Shown: piece after piece, positions 23,201 to 35,103 of the stretch | Layout: each line of letters starts with the position of its first letter | Position numbering within the stretch: position 1 is the first letter of the stretch | Program-made: the position numbers and the translations under genes | Notes under the pieces: generated by a model | The model's database searches: none | Told to the model about the DNA's origin: nothing | Seen by the model: the letters and a program-made list of their open reading frames with translations, nothing else | Source of the DNA: Heterobilharzia americana | Lineage: Eukaryota > Platyhelminthes > Trematoda > Strigeidida > Schistosomatidae | DNA: 64,000 nt | Reading direction: 5' to 3' | NCBI GenBank assembly: GCA_944470555.2 | Contig: OX104127.1 | Span: 145,243,787 to 145,307,786, forward strand

Positions 23201-24324
23201 AACCCTTACACATTCATTTTTCGTTCATGAAGTAATGCGTGAATCTGCATGTAATTACTGATTTGTATTGTTTTATTAATAATTCCTTTCACGCCTCTAT
23301 GTATCTTTTTTCAGTGATTACACTCTTCTCATCTTTTAGTGTTTTTAAGTTTTACTGAATACACTAGTCGAGATCTTTGTTGAGACATCTGATCTTCAAA
23401 CATCTAGTAAAGAGTATTAACTGTTCTTAAAGAGTCTGCGTTCATGTGTTTACTGATTTGTTGATTTCGTAGACTTCTCTTGGTCATCAAATCTTTTCGA
23501 AATATACCTTCCATCTATATAAACGTTCAAAATATAAAAATGAGTTAGTTAAGGGGAAATGATTCTTTATGGTGATTGTTTATCTCAAAAGTCCTAGTTT
23601 TTAGCAATTTTGAGCATTTCGAATGTATTTGACAATGATCTAAACTAGTCATAAATTTTATCAAATCAACAATTATCTTCATTTAAGCCAATCATCATGA
23701 GATGATATATCCTATGCATATTTATACCGAATTTGATAATTGCTTATTTGATAATATGGAAATAAAGAGTCCAATAATCTATCATCAGCTAGCACTGAAA
23801 ATTAGTTGTTTTTTTTAAACACTAGTCAGTAACCCTAATTCGTAGGGTAATTACCGATATTCATATTAAATATTTGATTTATAAAAGAAGAACCAGATAT
23901 ATTTTTGAACATACTTATAAGTTTTTTCTCTATTTCTAGGTGCAATTTTTGGTGCATTAGAATGCTTACCGGGTCGTTCATTGAGTCGCACAAGTTACTT
24001 AGAAAATGGTCTAGTTCCAGATTGGTGTACTCAAATTGATCAAAGCATACAGATCTGGAAAGACAGGATGCTACTCGTCAGTAATAGCCATAATTTCTGT
24101 ATGATGCATCTCTGGTTTTTACTTACTGTCATTTTGATCTGTTATTTCTTACGAGTAAGCGTGTTGTTATCTTGTTTTTTTTTCTTTTGGAGCTGTCTAA
24201 AAGAATTAATTTGTGATAACTTTGTTTCTCAGTTAACTACTACTTTTATCATCTTTTCAAATGGCATATTGCGGTCTATTTTTTGTACATCATGTTCCAG
24301 GTAGTTACTCGTGTAAAAATCTGA
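17273..24324 (+). CDS. ACTR10: Actin-related protein 10 (dynactin pointed-end complex subunit Arp11)
   Basis: Arp10/Arp11 caps the pointed end of the Arp1 filament in dynactin, the dynein adaptor for cargo transport. Predicted exons: 17273-17346, 17381-17435, 17475-17566, 17608-17716, 17749-17856, 17891-17958, 18001-18119, 18152-18419, 21070-21254, 23940-24076 and 24301-24324. Phases agree at every junction and give about 412 aa, against 417 in human. Diagnostic segments are AVVFDIGSVYTK and CGFAGETGPRFIIP near the N-terminus, VNPKDRRVVIVESVLCPS, VLFASSHLMALFTLG, VVLDCGYTDA, RTCFVSP, NIVLIGGTTMLPGF, and WLGGAIFGALE near the C-terminus. The first seven introns are 32-42 nt; the next two are about 2.65 and 2.69 kb. 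The last exon (8 codons) is the least certain; reading through instead would stop at 24304. The start is the only in-frame ATG that gives the family N-terminus. Confidence 0.92.
18420..21069 (+). other. ACTR10 intron 8
   Basis: Intron of 2650 nt, GTACTA at the donor and CTAG at the acceptor, AT-rich and without coding regions. 20745-20935 is locally GC-richer and includes CCAACCAGTGGGTCACCGGTTGGAATCTC, read in two pieces, which vaguely resembles a tRNA-derived repeat. No ribozyme core is present there. Confidence 0.7.
21480..21835 (+). repeat. Family A (Sm-alpha-like) tRNA-derived element with decayed hammerhead, in ACTR10 intron 9
   Basis: Lies in the 2.69-kb intron 21255-23939. The tRNA-like head starts near 21630 with a GGCATAGTG A-box relative and the B-box-like GAGGTTCGAGTCTC at about 21692. 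The ribozyme region (about 21732-21785) reads CTGACAA where CTGATGA is needed and GCCCC for GTCCC, but GGACGAAACG follows, so the core is damaged. A family A leader fragment (with GGCTCCTATACGGATGCCTCG) lies in the opposite orientation at 21490-21545. Confidence 0.75.
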
Positions 24325-24340
24325 TGTATGGGACTTTGGA

Positions 24341-24346
24341 AATAAA
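24341..24346 (+). terminator. Polyadenylation signal AATAAA of ACTR10
   Basis: Canonical hexamer 17 nt after the predicted stop at 24322-24324, implying a very short 3' UTR. It supports the 24-nt last exon, because the alternative read-through frame stops at nearly the same place. Confidence 0.6.
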
Positions 24347-24439
24347 TTTATTTGAATGGTTTAACTTGTTTAGTTTTCGTTGTGGCATTTTTTAGAACGT
24401 TAAATCTCATTATTATATGGTGTTATTGAAATATCTACT

Positions 24440-24990
24440 CTTCTAATGCGTTGGTTAGGATTTATAGAGCACAAAGATATTCCTTTTTTACAAATGTACC
24501 GACAAGTTTACTGGGATATGATGGGGGTTGTTTATGCTGCTATTCGGTAATCAAATGATGAGTGTACAGTGCTACAGTTCACCCTGTCATCTTATACGGT
24601 TGAGATGTGGCCGTTAAAAGTAAGGGATGTGAAGAGGTTACAAAATTTTGATCATAGGTGTATCCATAACATTCTTTATGTGTTCTAGAATCACTGTGTG
24701 GGCAATGTCGAGGAAAGGCGGAGGGTTTCTAGACAGGTAAGATAAGTTAGTAGATGAAATTATCAACCTTCAACATCCAAGGTGGCTTGGGGATGTATTG
24801 CACATGTAGAGGCACTGCTTACATCAGCGTGTACTACTAGCCAAATTAAGATTAGATTGAAAGAAGGCTCAGTATGACCTTACCCAAATGTAGCGCCACT
24901 TCATGAAGTTTTTAACTGTTGGTCTGAACCATGTAGCAAGGTGTAGACTGGCTGGCGACAAAAATCAATCATTGGAGACTCTGTGACATG
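24440..24990 (+). pseudogene. C-terminal reverse transcriptase remnant of a second LINE lineage
   Basis: Plus-strand translation reads TVHPVILYG, EMWPLKVRDVKRLQNFDHRC and, after a break, NVEERRRVSRQ. This is the pattern VRSVLLYGCETWPLxxEDxRRLxVFDHRCLR found at the C-terminal end of another schistosome RTE/jockey-type LINE. A final segment with GWRQKSIIGDS fits the last residues. Stops and a frameshift interrupt it. It differs in sequence from the SR2-like copies in this window. Confidence 0.65.
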
Positions 24991-24999
24991 ACTGAATAT

Positions 25000-25985
25000 T
25001 GGTCACAGTAGTGAAGATATGTACAGTTTTCTTATGATCTTCGAAGTCTTGAATATTTTCACTAATTTTCATGTAACTATTCACTCTTCTCATACCCATT
25101 TTTTTTAACCTTATTGTCACTTTTTTCCATTTTTATGCCTACAAATTTAGTCATTACCGTTTGTGCTCAACTGTCACACATTCATTTATCTCACATTCAT
25201 CTCAAATTTTATAATCTACCTAATTACATCTCGGTGTGGTGGTCGAGCTTATTATAATGGCACAACAAGCTACGCTGGCTAGAACGCTTTTTTCTTGAGG
25301 TTCTGTCATGCTAGAATGGTCTGTTGACAAGACAAAAAGCAGTTATCGTCATACCGTAAATAGCTACGTTATAATGGAGGTCTGGGGGTGAAGTCAGTGC
25401 TCGTTGGACGAGTCGTAGGAGCAGTAAGGTGTTCCCCTCGGATGACCAGAAGTATCATGTGGATATTGCCTTTTCGGCAAGAAGGGTCGATCAGAAAAGG
25501 CTTTCCCCCAAAATAGTCCAGTCCTCTCCGACCTGCAGTATTCCGGTGCCAGCAGTATCTACGTTTCGTGTTCTAATTTAGCACAATAAAGTCTCAATCT
25601 AATAATCTTAAAAATGTAGTTTGTGATAGATTTCAAACAGGTATTCCTTGAACTCTGGGGTCACGTAAAAATAACCTTTTTTATCTTTCATATGCATCAG
25701 AGAAACAACTTCCACGATATGTGTGATCAGGAATTGTTACCTGGGTGCACTGTTCCGAAAGTATGCAAAACTCAACTAACCATCACCTACTTTCCATAAC
25801 TTTCCATCCTCCCTTACGCTCACTTCCTGATACCGCTAATTAACTTCTTACAATTTTCTAAACTTCTGACCATACGATTGTTGCTAAAAGTGTAAGTCGG
25901 CAAAATATCACTCCCAGTTCCCTAAGGTCACGCTGCCAACTTCACATTGGAGGTAGATATCAACATCCGAACCCTATGCCAAAAC
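25000..25985. other. Intergenic stretch, no gene seen
   Basis: AT-rich to about 25230, then a GC-richer patch at 25240-25570 whose style resembles dispersed repeat DNA, then AT-rich again. No open frame with protein character and no tRNA-like or ribozyme sequence was found. Confidence 0.4.
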
Positions 25986-25989
25986 TCTG

Positions 25990-27100
25990 GAATCTCGTGC
26001 CGTGAATGTATACTGTTTCTGAGATACATATACGGAACCCGAGTATGGTTATGCACGTGACCTCAGTTGACCATTGTGGTAAGTTTACAAAATTCACCTT
26101 ACGAGTGTCCGACGGTTCAATAATGGCTAGCTCTTGTGAGCTCACTGGTGTACGTATAGCATTAAGTTCTTGGGTGGAGTGCACTTCTCGACTGAATTAC
26201 CAATCAATAGCCGTTTGTGCGTTGTCCGACTGAATGGATCTGTAAAAACTGGGAAGTTATGGGAATCATCGTAATCTTTTCCCACGCGTTCACCCACTGC
26301 TGGTTGAATGATGCAAAAGGTTATTCCTTCCAAAAACTGTCAACTTGGCTGGATTAAGCAAAATGTTCAGAATGTAGTCACATTAGCGGGTGATTTCAAC
26401 GCTCAATTAGTACCAACAAACTCCAGTTTGCAAGTTTCTTGGTTACTACCTAAAGTGGCGATAGTTCGTAGCAGATCTCAAACGTGACCGAGAAACTCGA
26501 TCGCATGACGATCGATGTTGCTTCATTCCTTTTCGGATACCACAGATCTTCATGAGGTTTAATGTGAGCAACTGGGTCGAAATTTGTAGAGGTACTACAG
26601 ACGGACGGGTATGCATCTAACAAGGCTGGTACTAGCAATTGTACCAATGGCTGCTGTCCGTCTGGATTGTAGTTGCGTTACTTCTACCGCTCTGTCCATA
26701 GCCCCAGATAATTCCACCAATAAAAACTGATGGGAAGGTGTAAAGATGCCTTGAACCAACTGTGGAAGACGTTGGAGTCACAGCTATTTGAAAAAGAAAT
26801 CGATTTTGAAATCTGAAAGATACTGTCGCATCTAATGCAGCATTTGCGTAGGCCAAGGATTGCCCAGGTCAACATTACAAAATAGTTCCTACATCTTTTG
26901 TTGGTCAGTTAGAGAAATACGTTTGATGAAGACCTGTTTAGGGCCCTCATAAAAGTTTGGAGCAGAGTCATCAAGTGCATCTAAAACCTTTCCCACAGTA
27001 TTTTTCAGAAAACTGATAATAACTAAGTTGGACTTAATTTCTTGTGAGGTAATACATCTAATAGCGAATTCAGCTTCGAGATGGACGAATCAGGCTGATG
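25990..27100 (+). pseudogene. LINE endonuclease remnant, second lineage
   Basis: Plus-strand frames contain NVVTLAGDFNAQLVPTNSS at about 26366-26422, the GDFNAQ box of APE-type LINE endonucleases. Further on come LKSERYC and VGQGLPRSTLQN, which resemble the endonuclease-RT linker of the same lineage as the 24.4-kb fragment. Many stops are present. The start is uncertain; the region from 25990 reads partly like the N-terminal endonuclease half. Confidence 0.5.
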
Positions 27101-28585
27101 TTCTGCATGCCCAGAAAGTAGAAAGTTGTATGATAACGGCTATCTGCTCCGAAGAGTCTTGATTTTCAGCCATTTTTTAGATATTCATTAATGCACAGAT
27201 CATTATGATCAGAAGTAACGGAAAGTATAGAGTGTAGGGACATGTATTGCAAAAACTATAAGGTCATAATTTATACAGGCTCAAAGAAAGGAAAACGGGA
27301 CAAAAACAACACTGGGTACTCACAAATAAAGCGATATTGGAGCTTACCAATTGTAAAGTGCTGGTTGTTTTATTATTGCCTAACACCTGACTAGTCTTTC
27401 GTAAATTGATGTTCACCAGTACCAGACTAGTCAATATAACATCTACAAGTAGGTACTGATATCAAAGAACCAATAATAAAACATGTTAGATAGTAAAAAG
27501 AGCTCTTAGGTCTTAGGTGAGAATCTTATTGTAGGGGGGAACGTTAAAACTCATTTCCGTGGATGGCGCTGAAGTGCGAACTGAATGTTGAGCTGCTGAT
27601 CAGCATAAAGAAGACGTTAATTGGTGACTATAGACTGATGGATGCCTGTACGTTAACACAGAAATTACGAAACTAAGGACACCAGCTAACACCGTAAAAG
27701 GTTACTTAGCTTATATTTACATATTTTAAATGCTTATTTATTTATTTTAAACCTATCAGTATATGGTGCCGAGAAAATGCACTATATACCTTTGGCACAC
27801 CATATGTTCTGAATGTCACATGCGCACTTTGAGAGATGGCATTTTTTTTCGGACTTGCTTTTTATCAATCAGATTGCCACTAGCTTTTGATTCCGTTTTT
27901 TTTTTCATTTTATCTAAGTAACCGGTTTCATTCGTGGAAAATAAACATGCACTTCCACTGAAACCCCGTGTTTCATCGGAGCTATCGCAATCAAGCAACG
28001 CAAACACGAACTTTGCATTTCAAAAGATATAATGACTGATATTTCCTAGTCTTTGTAAATTTGATTTCTTAAATTAATCTACAATTCCGATTACATAAAT
28101 TTATCATTTTTATCTCTTTTTTTTCTCACTTTTACCTCTAAACCTATTTCATAGCCCACTCTTATTATCTGAATTCTGCTTACCCTACTTCTTTCTAGGC
28201 TAGTATATATCTGTCACTTATTATCACAAGTCCGGTCACTAGCATAGTCATTCAATCATTCTGCAGATAATTAACCTTATAAACTATCCCAGAAGCTTTA
28301 CCTAATCCAAATAGTTTTAACGTCTTCACATTTATACAATCTATCATTTGAATCAGTACACATTTGTCAGTATGTGTTGTGGATGTAAGCAGTTGATAAG
28401 AATCGTTGTAATAAATAAACTCATATTATCCTGCATCAATTGTTCTGTTCACTGCTTACAAATTTTTAAAATGAAATGAAGCATAAATTAATTTTCTATT
28501 CAGTAGTTCAACTTTTATAAGTCTTATCTTGCGATTTGTAAGCTGAGGAGATCTAAATTATTTATAAATCTCACCTTATATAATC
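27100..28585. other. Intergenic stretch, no gene seen
   Basis: AT-rich sequence with homopolymer T and A runs (for example 27841-27910). Only short chance open frames, such as 27816-28007 on the minus strand. No repeat family was recognised. Confidence 0.45.
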
Positions 28586-28589
28586 ATCA

Positions 28590-29555
28590 CAATGGGAAGC
28601 TCAGTGATGCCTTTGCAGTGAAGTGAAGACAGGAGTAAAACAAGGCTGCCTACTATCAGCCATGATATTCCTGATTGTCGTGGACTGGATCATGCAACAA
28701 ACTGTGAGGAGCGAGAAGAGGGGGATACAATGGCTGCACCGGGGAAAAGAACCTAGAAGACTTGGATTTCGCCGATGACTTGTGTCTGATGTTGCACAAA
28801 CTGAAAACTAACAAGTTGGCAGAAGAGGCAGCGAAGACGGGACTTCAAGTGAATATAGAGAAGACAGAGGTGACGAAAATACCCAGCCAACAACAACAAA
28901 CTCCAATCACCATGAACGGGAGAAACTTAAAGGCAGTAGCCTCCTTCACTTACCTAGGCAGCACTGTTCCAACTACAGGCGGGACAGACGAGGATGTCAA
29001 AGTCAGAATCGGAAAAGCAATACAGGTGTTCATTAACCTGAAACCAGTGTGGAGATCTTCTGCACTGCACTCAGCATGTGGAACAAGATCCGGATTTTCA
29101 ACACCAATGTCAAGTCAGTGCTTCTGTATGGTTCAGAGAGTTGACGCATTACGAAAGGCATTTCCAATAAACTACAGACATTCATCACCAACTGTCTACG
29201 CTGGCTGGTTACTGAAGATCAGATGGCCAGAAAGAATAAGCAACAGGGAACTCTGGGAACGAACCAACCAAGAACCTATCGCTCAGGAAATATGCAGAAG
29301 GAAGTGGAGATGGATTGGGCATACACTGAGAAGGCCACCTGGGGACATCACTCGTCAGGCCAGGCACTCGAGTGGAACCCAGATGGGAAGCGACGAGTTG
29401 GGCGTCTGAGGTGAGGGTGATATGGAGGAGATCGTGCGAGGAGGAAATGAGAGCTTGTGGGCTGTCGTGGAGCCAGGTTCAAAAGATTTCAGAGAACAGA
29501 GCGCACTGGAGACGTGCTACTGAAGCTCTGTCCCACTAGGAACCCAAGGGGACAA
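28590..29555 (+). mobile_element. RTE-type element copy 3, 5'-truncated
   Basis: Starts inside the reverse transcriptase at GGGAAGCTCAGTGATGCC and ends at AACCCAAGGGGACAAAATAATAATA, the 3' end and AT-rich tail of the family. It includes the longest intact RTE frame in the window (28762-29409, 215 codons) with [14 protein letters not shown], the catalytic FADD box, and [12 protein letters not shown] near the C-terminus. Compared with copy 6, a segment equal to EDLQE has been lost after HKL. A 5-nt insertion near 28607 shared with copy 6 shifts the frame. Confidence 0.85.
28762..29409 (+). pseudogene. Reverse transcriptase palm-to-C-terminus fragment of RTE copy 3
   Basis: 215 codons open. Residues 2-10 are DFADDLCLM, the catalytic box C of the polymerase. 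Residues 45-70 hold [19 protein letters not shown], the FxYLGS box of RTE-type reverse transcriptases; the C-terminal part has [16 protein letters not shown] and [15 protein letters not shown]. The fingers domain and the whole endonuclease are missing, so the product could not support transposition. The ATG start is a chance codon, not the family start. Confidence 0.75.
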
Positions 29556-29619
29556 AATAATAATATATAATCATCTACATCAATCAATGGCTCTTTTTAG
29601 TATAATTATTTTTATATGA

Positions 29620-29890
29620 TACCGTCGTTGATTGGATCGAATTGATCGGTCTCTATTGGCATATGGGCTCCTATGCGGATGCCTCGATATTACCAGCGTT
29701 CTAATTATGTTGATGATGGATCATGGCTAGCAGTGGAATCCATGATGCGCATTTCGTCCTATTTGGGACTCGTCAGCTGGATGTACTCGCTTCTAAGTGA
29801 GTGATGTTGTCCCCCACCGGGATTCGGACTCGGGAGCGACCGGTTCAAACGCCAGAACGTTATCCACTACACCACCGAGCCACCCCTCTC
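29620..29890 (-). repeat. Family A (Sm-alpha-like) element, minus strand, with intact hammerhead core
   Basis: On the minus strand the order is tRNA-like head (29885-29800, with GTGGATAACG and the B-box-like region CGGGTTC-poor remnant), spacer, hammerhead (29782-29738), tail, and then the family A leader (about 29692-29620; AATATCGAGGCATCCGCATAG). The leader following the ribozyme shows the same unit order as in tandem Sm-alpha arrays. Confidence 0.8.
29738..29782 (-). ncRNA. Hammerhead ribozyme, Sm-alpha type, core intact
   Basis: Minus strand, 5' to 3': stem I ATCCAG (29782-29777), core CTGACGA, stem II GTCC and GGAC around a CAAATA loop, core GAAA, short stem III around TGCGCA, cleavage triplet ATC, stem I partner ATGGAT. 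All core positions fit CUGANGA...GAAA...NUH. Stem I has one mismatch. Stem III is very short, as in the known schistosome ribozymes. Self-cleavage is plausible but untested. Confidence 0.8.
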
Positions 29891-29899
29891 ATCCCTACT

Positions 29900-30830
29900 T
29901 TGATGCACTTATGTGCGAAGTTCTGCTTTGATTTCATCCGTCTTCATTTATACGTTTCTGCAAATATTTTATGTAGTACTTTTGCATTCCTATTAAAACT
30001 AATTTTATTTGTTTTAAATATTAACGGAAATAAAAAACCTCGCAATCCATTAGTCTTTGCGATTTCTCACTCACCTTACCGAATCGTAATATTTCCAAGT
30101 ATGATAACTTGAATCATCAGCTATAAGGGTGATTTAGTCAGGATGCTCTTCACTAGAATAAAAACGCTGTGCTCAAAAAATAAACAATAAGAAGAATTCA
30201 GCATAATTCAGAAGGCCCTTATGAAGAATGGATGTCCGAAGAAATTTATCATGAAGCATTGAAAATAATTTACTGAGAGACTTAAACACCTAACTATTGT
30301 GAAGAAGCCTATTTTCCTTCGTCTAGCATTCATAGGTGATGAGACATCTAAAAGAATAGACAGAAAAAAACAAAAGCTGCACTGAGAAAGAGCTTCTTTG
30401 TAGCCAGACTGATCTCAATTCACATTACAGTATGCTTAATAACACAGTCAAAATTAGACAAAAGCCTAGCTCACTTCCCCTCTAACCGTGTGTATCATTT
30501 CGCATGTGCTTTGTGAAAGCTGGCACATAAGAAGGACCAAAAGAAGGGCGTCTACTCGGTTTTATGAGCATATTCCGAGAAATCTGTCTGAATGGTGGTA
30601 AGGTAATTAAAAACGCAATCGCCAGGCACCTGATGGGAACAGGACATCAACAGATGTTTCTCAATCCTTCAGGGTAATCAAAAAACAAAGAGCGCCATGT
30701 TTATTACGATTTGCGGAAGCTCTCATCATCAACCATTTCCATTCTGACCTATGTACTCAAACAGAGACCGTAATTAACCTTTCTTTACCTTGGTAACTGT
30801 ATACGATTTTTTGCGTGTGTACGCGTATTA
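29900..30830. other. Intergenic stretch, no gene seen
   Basis: AT-rich with short chance frames (for example 29801-30112, which runs out of the tRNA-like element). No coding or structural signal was recognised. Confidence 0.45.
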
Positions 30831-30833
30831 TTA

Positions 30834-33115
30834 TTATAATTTGTCCCTTGGGTTCCTAGCGGAGCATAGGGCTTCAGTAGCACGTCGCCATTTCCCTGTG
30901 TTCTCTGCAGTCTTTTGGAACTGGCTCCACGACTGCCCGGAAGCTTTCATTTCTTCTTCACACGATCTCCACCATGTCATCCTCGGATGCCCAACTCGTC
31001 GTTTCCCATGCGGGTTCCATTCTAGTCCCTGGCACTTGATGTCCCTGAATGGTCTTCTCAGGGTATGTACAATCCAATCCGTCTCCACTTTCATCTGCAT
31101 ATTTGTTGGGCGATAGGTTCTTGCCTCGTTGGTTCGTTGCAAGACAGTGAGTTCCTTGTTGCTTATACTTTCTCGCCATCTGATCTGATCTTCAGTGTCG
31201 AGCGTAGGCAGCTGTTGATGAATGTCTGTGGTTTGTTGGAAATATTTTCCGTAACGTGCCAGGCCTATCAACCATCACATAGAAGCACTGACTTGACTGA
31301 ATTAGTGTTGAAAATCCAGATGTTGTCTAGCTTTATGCTGAGTGCAGATGTCCACACTGATTTCAGGTTAATAAACGACTATATTGCTATCCTTCCGATC
31401 CCGACTTTGACGTCCTCATCTGTGCATGTGCCGCCTGTAGTTGAAACGACGCTGCCTAGGTAGGTGAAAGAGACAACTTGCTTTAGATTCCTCCCGTTCA
31501 TGGTGATTGGTGCTTGTTGGTTCGGTATTTTCATCCGCTCTGTCTTCTCTACGTTCACCTGAAAGAAGTCCGGTCTTCCTTCGCTGCCTTGCCTCGCCTG
31601 TTCTGCCAATTTGTTAGTTTTCGCCTGTAGATCTTCGAGTTTGTGCGACATTAGACATAAATCATCGGCGAAATCCAAATTTTCTAGGGTCTTTTCATCG
31701 ATGAAACAGCGTATACCCCTCTTCTCGCTCCTCACAGTTTCTTGCATGATCAACTCCTGTCCAGTTGACCACAATCAGGAAGATGATCGGTGATAATAGG
31801 CAGCAACCTTATCTTACCCCTTCCTGTATTCACTTCAAAGGCATCACTGAGCTTTCCACTGTGAATCACTTGGCGTGTAGCGTTGTCATATGGCTGTGGA
31901 AAAGAGGTTAAAAAGGTTTGTGGTACTACGTAGTGTTGAAGCAACTGCTAAATTACTTCTCGGTCGACGCTATCGAAGGCCTTTTCAAAATCGATGAAGT
32001 TGAGGTAAGGAGTTGACTGCCATTCTATACTTTGTTTTATGATGATGAGTAGCGTTGCAATTCGACCCGTACGTAATTTGTTTTTCCTGAAGCCAGCCAG
32101 CCTGTTCCGGTCGTAATTTTGAATCCAGAGCATTTTTCAGTCTTTTCAGGAAGATGCAGCTTAATATTTTGCTTGGGGTGGACACAAGGATGATTCCGCG
32201 CCAGTTCTTGCAAAGACTCACTTCACCCTTTGAGAGTTTGATAAGGTAGCGCTTCTTCCAACCAATCAACAGGTACCTTTCTTTCCTTCCTTCCAAACCT
32301 TCTACAGTAGTGGTGTGAGCATGTCCGCTGTTGTTTCCAGTGCTTTTTGAGGAACTTCATCTGGTCCTGCTGCTTTCCCGGATTTAAGCAGTTTTATGGC
32401 ATTTAGGACTTCTGTTTTTGTCGAAGGACTTGTGTTCAGGGATAGTTCTGTGGCTAGGTTGTTGGTGGTATTTCTGGACGAGTTACAGGTGGAGGTCTAT
32501 TCAAGAGTTTTCTGAAGTGGTCAGCCCATCGTCTCTCCTCTTTGGTAACTAAGTTTCCTTCCCTATCATTCATTGGTTTCATCTGAGTTGATCTCTTCCC
32601 AGATCCATAGTAACCTAGTTATTTTATATAATATTGTCACGTCTCTCCTACCTGCAGCCTGTTCTGCTTCACTTGCCAATATGTCATAGAAGTGTCTTTA
32701 GTCCTTGTGCGCACCCTTCTTCACTTCCTTGTCCATTGTAGTGTTTTATAGGTTGTGTTCAGTTTCCGTTTTCGTTGTTCATCCCCCCACTGCACCGGTT
32801 CGTCTTCTGCTTCACTATCTTCCTCTCTTCTATCAGTTTCCATATGTCCGTCGAAATCCATTCCTTGTCTTGCTTCTTCTTCCTTCCTAATGCGGTTATG
32901 CAGGCTTCTTTCCACATCTCTTCCAAAGATTTCCAGTGTTCTTCCAAGCAGGTTTCCTCAGGGATGTTGCTCAATATCTCCCATTTTTTCCTGATAGCTG
33001 ACGTGAAGATGTCCTTTGAAGTTTTGTCCTTCAGTTTCTGGGTGTTGAACTTGAACTGTGGTCTGTCACCAACTTCCTTGAAGGCTTCCAACTTGATTTT
33101 GAAGGTTCCTTGCAC
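30834..33115 (-). pseudogene. Linker, reverse transcriptase and C-terminus of RTE copy 4
   Basis: Key boxes: linker KWEILSNIPEETCLEEHWKS (33115-32759); fingers region YLIKLSKGEVSLCKNWRGI (32296-31985); palm NFIDFEKAFDSVDREV (32133-31948); catalytic [18 protein letters not shown] (31774-31379, an intact FADD); and C-terminal RWRESISNKELTVLQRTNEA (31271-30834). The catalytic aspartates survive, but the protein is split into at least five frames. Confidence 0.8.
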
Positions 33116-34073
33116 TAGATGGTGAGTGGTGTGAACCTACACCTGCTCCCCTTCTTGATCTTGTGTCCAGTAAGGTGTGTCTCCACTTTCTTCAGATTGA
33201 AATGAAGTCGATCTGATATTTAGTGTGTCCATCTGGTGAAGTCCGTGTCGCTTTGTGGATATCCTTGTGCTTGAACACAGCACTCCAATTAACAAATCAT
33301 TAAAGGCACAGAAGTCCGCAAACAGTTCTCTATTCTCATTCATTTCACCGACTGCCTCTCGATCTTGTCTGCTCCCAGTCTGGCATTCATGTCGTCCATT
33401 AGAATTTTGATATCGCCAACTGAGGTCTTGTCCAGTACTGCCTGCAGTTGTTGATAGAATTCCTCCTTCTCTTGATCTGCATTATTTGCAGGTGCTTGGC
33501 GTAGCATTGTATGATTGTGACTTCCCTTCCTTTTGAGTTGAATCTTGTCGTCATGATCCTGGAGGAGATTGGATCCCATTGCATGAGAGCCTCTGATGCT
33601 CTTGGGGACATCATAATAGCTACTCCCTCAGTGTGCTCATGGTTGTCGTCTGTGTGACAATATCGGAGTAGATTATTGACTCTCCAGTTGAAAGTTTGGA
33701 GAGTCGACTTCCATTCCATCTGCAGATTCCAAGCACTTCCATGCCATATCTCTTTCGCAATCTGGACAGCCTTGGTAGGTTCAAACAAGGTGCGGACATT
33801 CCATCTCCCCATGTTTACTTTCACTTTCATCGAAAGAAGAGAAGAAACATCGGTCAATTGGCTTCCCGTAGGCTTTCACCAACCGGCGTCATTTCGTCTC
33901 TCCGATTCCAGAGAGGAATAAGTTTGTTTTTATTTATATTTTCTTCGTGCTTTGAAGTCTCTTTAGCGATTGGACTGGTTTTCCGGGGTAGCGTTGCTAG
34001 CCATATACCCAACCTTCCCTCTTTATCCAGGCTTAGGACTGGCTAGTAGCTAGTGTACTAGGCGAGGTTGTGT
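30835..34073 (-). mobile_element. RTE-type (SR2-like) element copy 4, nearly full length but broken
   Basis: On the minus strand the 5' end lies near 34073 (AGGCGAGGTT-equivalent, shared with copy 1) and the 3' end near 30840 (TTGGGA followed by an ATTATAATAATAAT tail). Segments in order: endonuclease 33857-33137, linker 33115-32721, reverse transcriptase 32296-31379, C-terminal 31271-30834. It is similar to copy 1 along its full length, but each copy has its own stops and frameshifts. It lacks the 5-nt insertion found in copies 3 and 6. Confidence 0.85.
33137..33857 (-). pseudogene. Endonuclease domain of RTE copy 4
   Basis: Begins MKVKVNMGRWNVRTLFEPTK, the RTE endonuclease N-terminus, where TWNVRT has become RWNVRT. 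The GDxNA box reads ILMDDMNARLG, so its Gly is Asp. The final region has DLLIGVLCSSTRISTKRHG. The domain spans three frames (33857-33399, 33579-33340, 33343-33137). It is inactive as it stands. Confidence 0.75.
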
Positions 34074-34079
34074 ATGCGT

Positions 34080-34600
34080 ATAGTTTCTCTGTTTTTTGAT
34101 TGCATCATCTCTTTAATTGTTTACTTACTGTTAATCACGGGCTACAGTTTTTTAATGTAACCACGTAAGTTACTAACTCTTTCACAATCACTTCTTTTAC
34201 AATCCTGCCTGTTTGTTATCCCCTGCTTTCTAAAGTTTCAGGATTATCTATCTCATCACATATAGTGTCATTGGTTTTAACTAAGGTTTGTGGTTATTAA
34301 TCCTGTGTTTCCTTAACTCACTACCTTAATGTTAATTCTGGATTTTAAATCTTCATTTATTTCTACGTATTCAATGCCAATATTACTACTAATACTTTAT
34401 TCCAATTGTAGGCTGTTTAAGGCTGATGGAGAGCTGTGAGATAAAATGAGCTCATTTTATTCTGCAAATATCTTTGTTCTCGTATTGTACAAATTATTAT
34501 TATTATCTAGTTAATCAAGATATAAACTGAACTGTGGAAATCATACAGTGTTAAGAGTCTGGTAAGCACTTGTTCAGATATTTAACAAAAAAAAACGACC
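34080..34600. other. Intergenic stretch, no gene seen
   Basis: AT-rich, with no open frame of protein character. 34480-34510 has an ATTATTATTATT run. Confidence 0.45.
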
Positions 34601-35103
34601 CAAAATATGGTTTGTACAGCCTCGTGTATTTTTCAGAACTACTTTGATTGCAGTTTGTCTTCGTGTACAGTTTCAAGAACCCATGCATCAGCGTCTACTG
34701 AGGATCTTCAGTACTCTGAAAACCTTGAGAATTTAACTTTCCTTTACACAAAGCATATACTTTATAATAGACAGGGTTCATATCCGGATTTTAAGGAGAC
34801 TAATCTATTTCAGAAATACTTTGATTAGACTGAATTAGGTGAGGAAAGTCTGAAAAAAAAGATATTCTTTAGCAGTAGCAACAAAGATTTTATACTCAGG
34901 ATAATGCGTCTATCCGTTCATATTAGAGAAAAATTGAACAAGGATTTCCAAAGTGCATCAATTTCGAGCCTGGTAACTTGCCGCGATAAATTTGCAAGTT
35001 GCTTTATGGATGAAAATCTTAGGTTATTGAAGTTCTTTAATATTAGGATTAATCGCGACGTCCCTCAAACGAAAATGTTGTGATTTTTTGTACCATGGGC
35101 TAT

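Noticed and set aside
32775..33125. 116-codon plus-strand frame
   Set aside because: Shadow of the RTE copy 4 linker on the minus strand.
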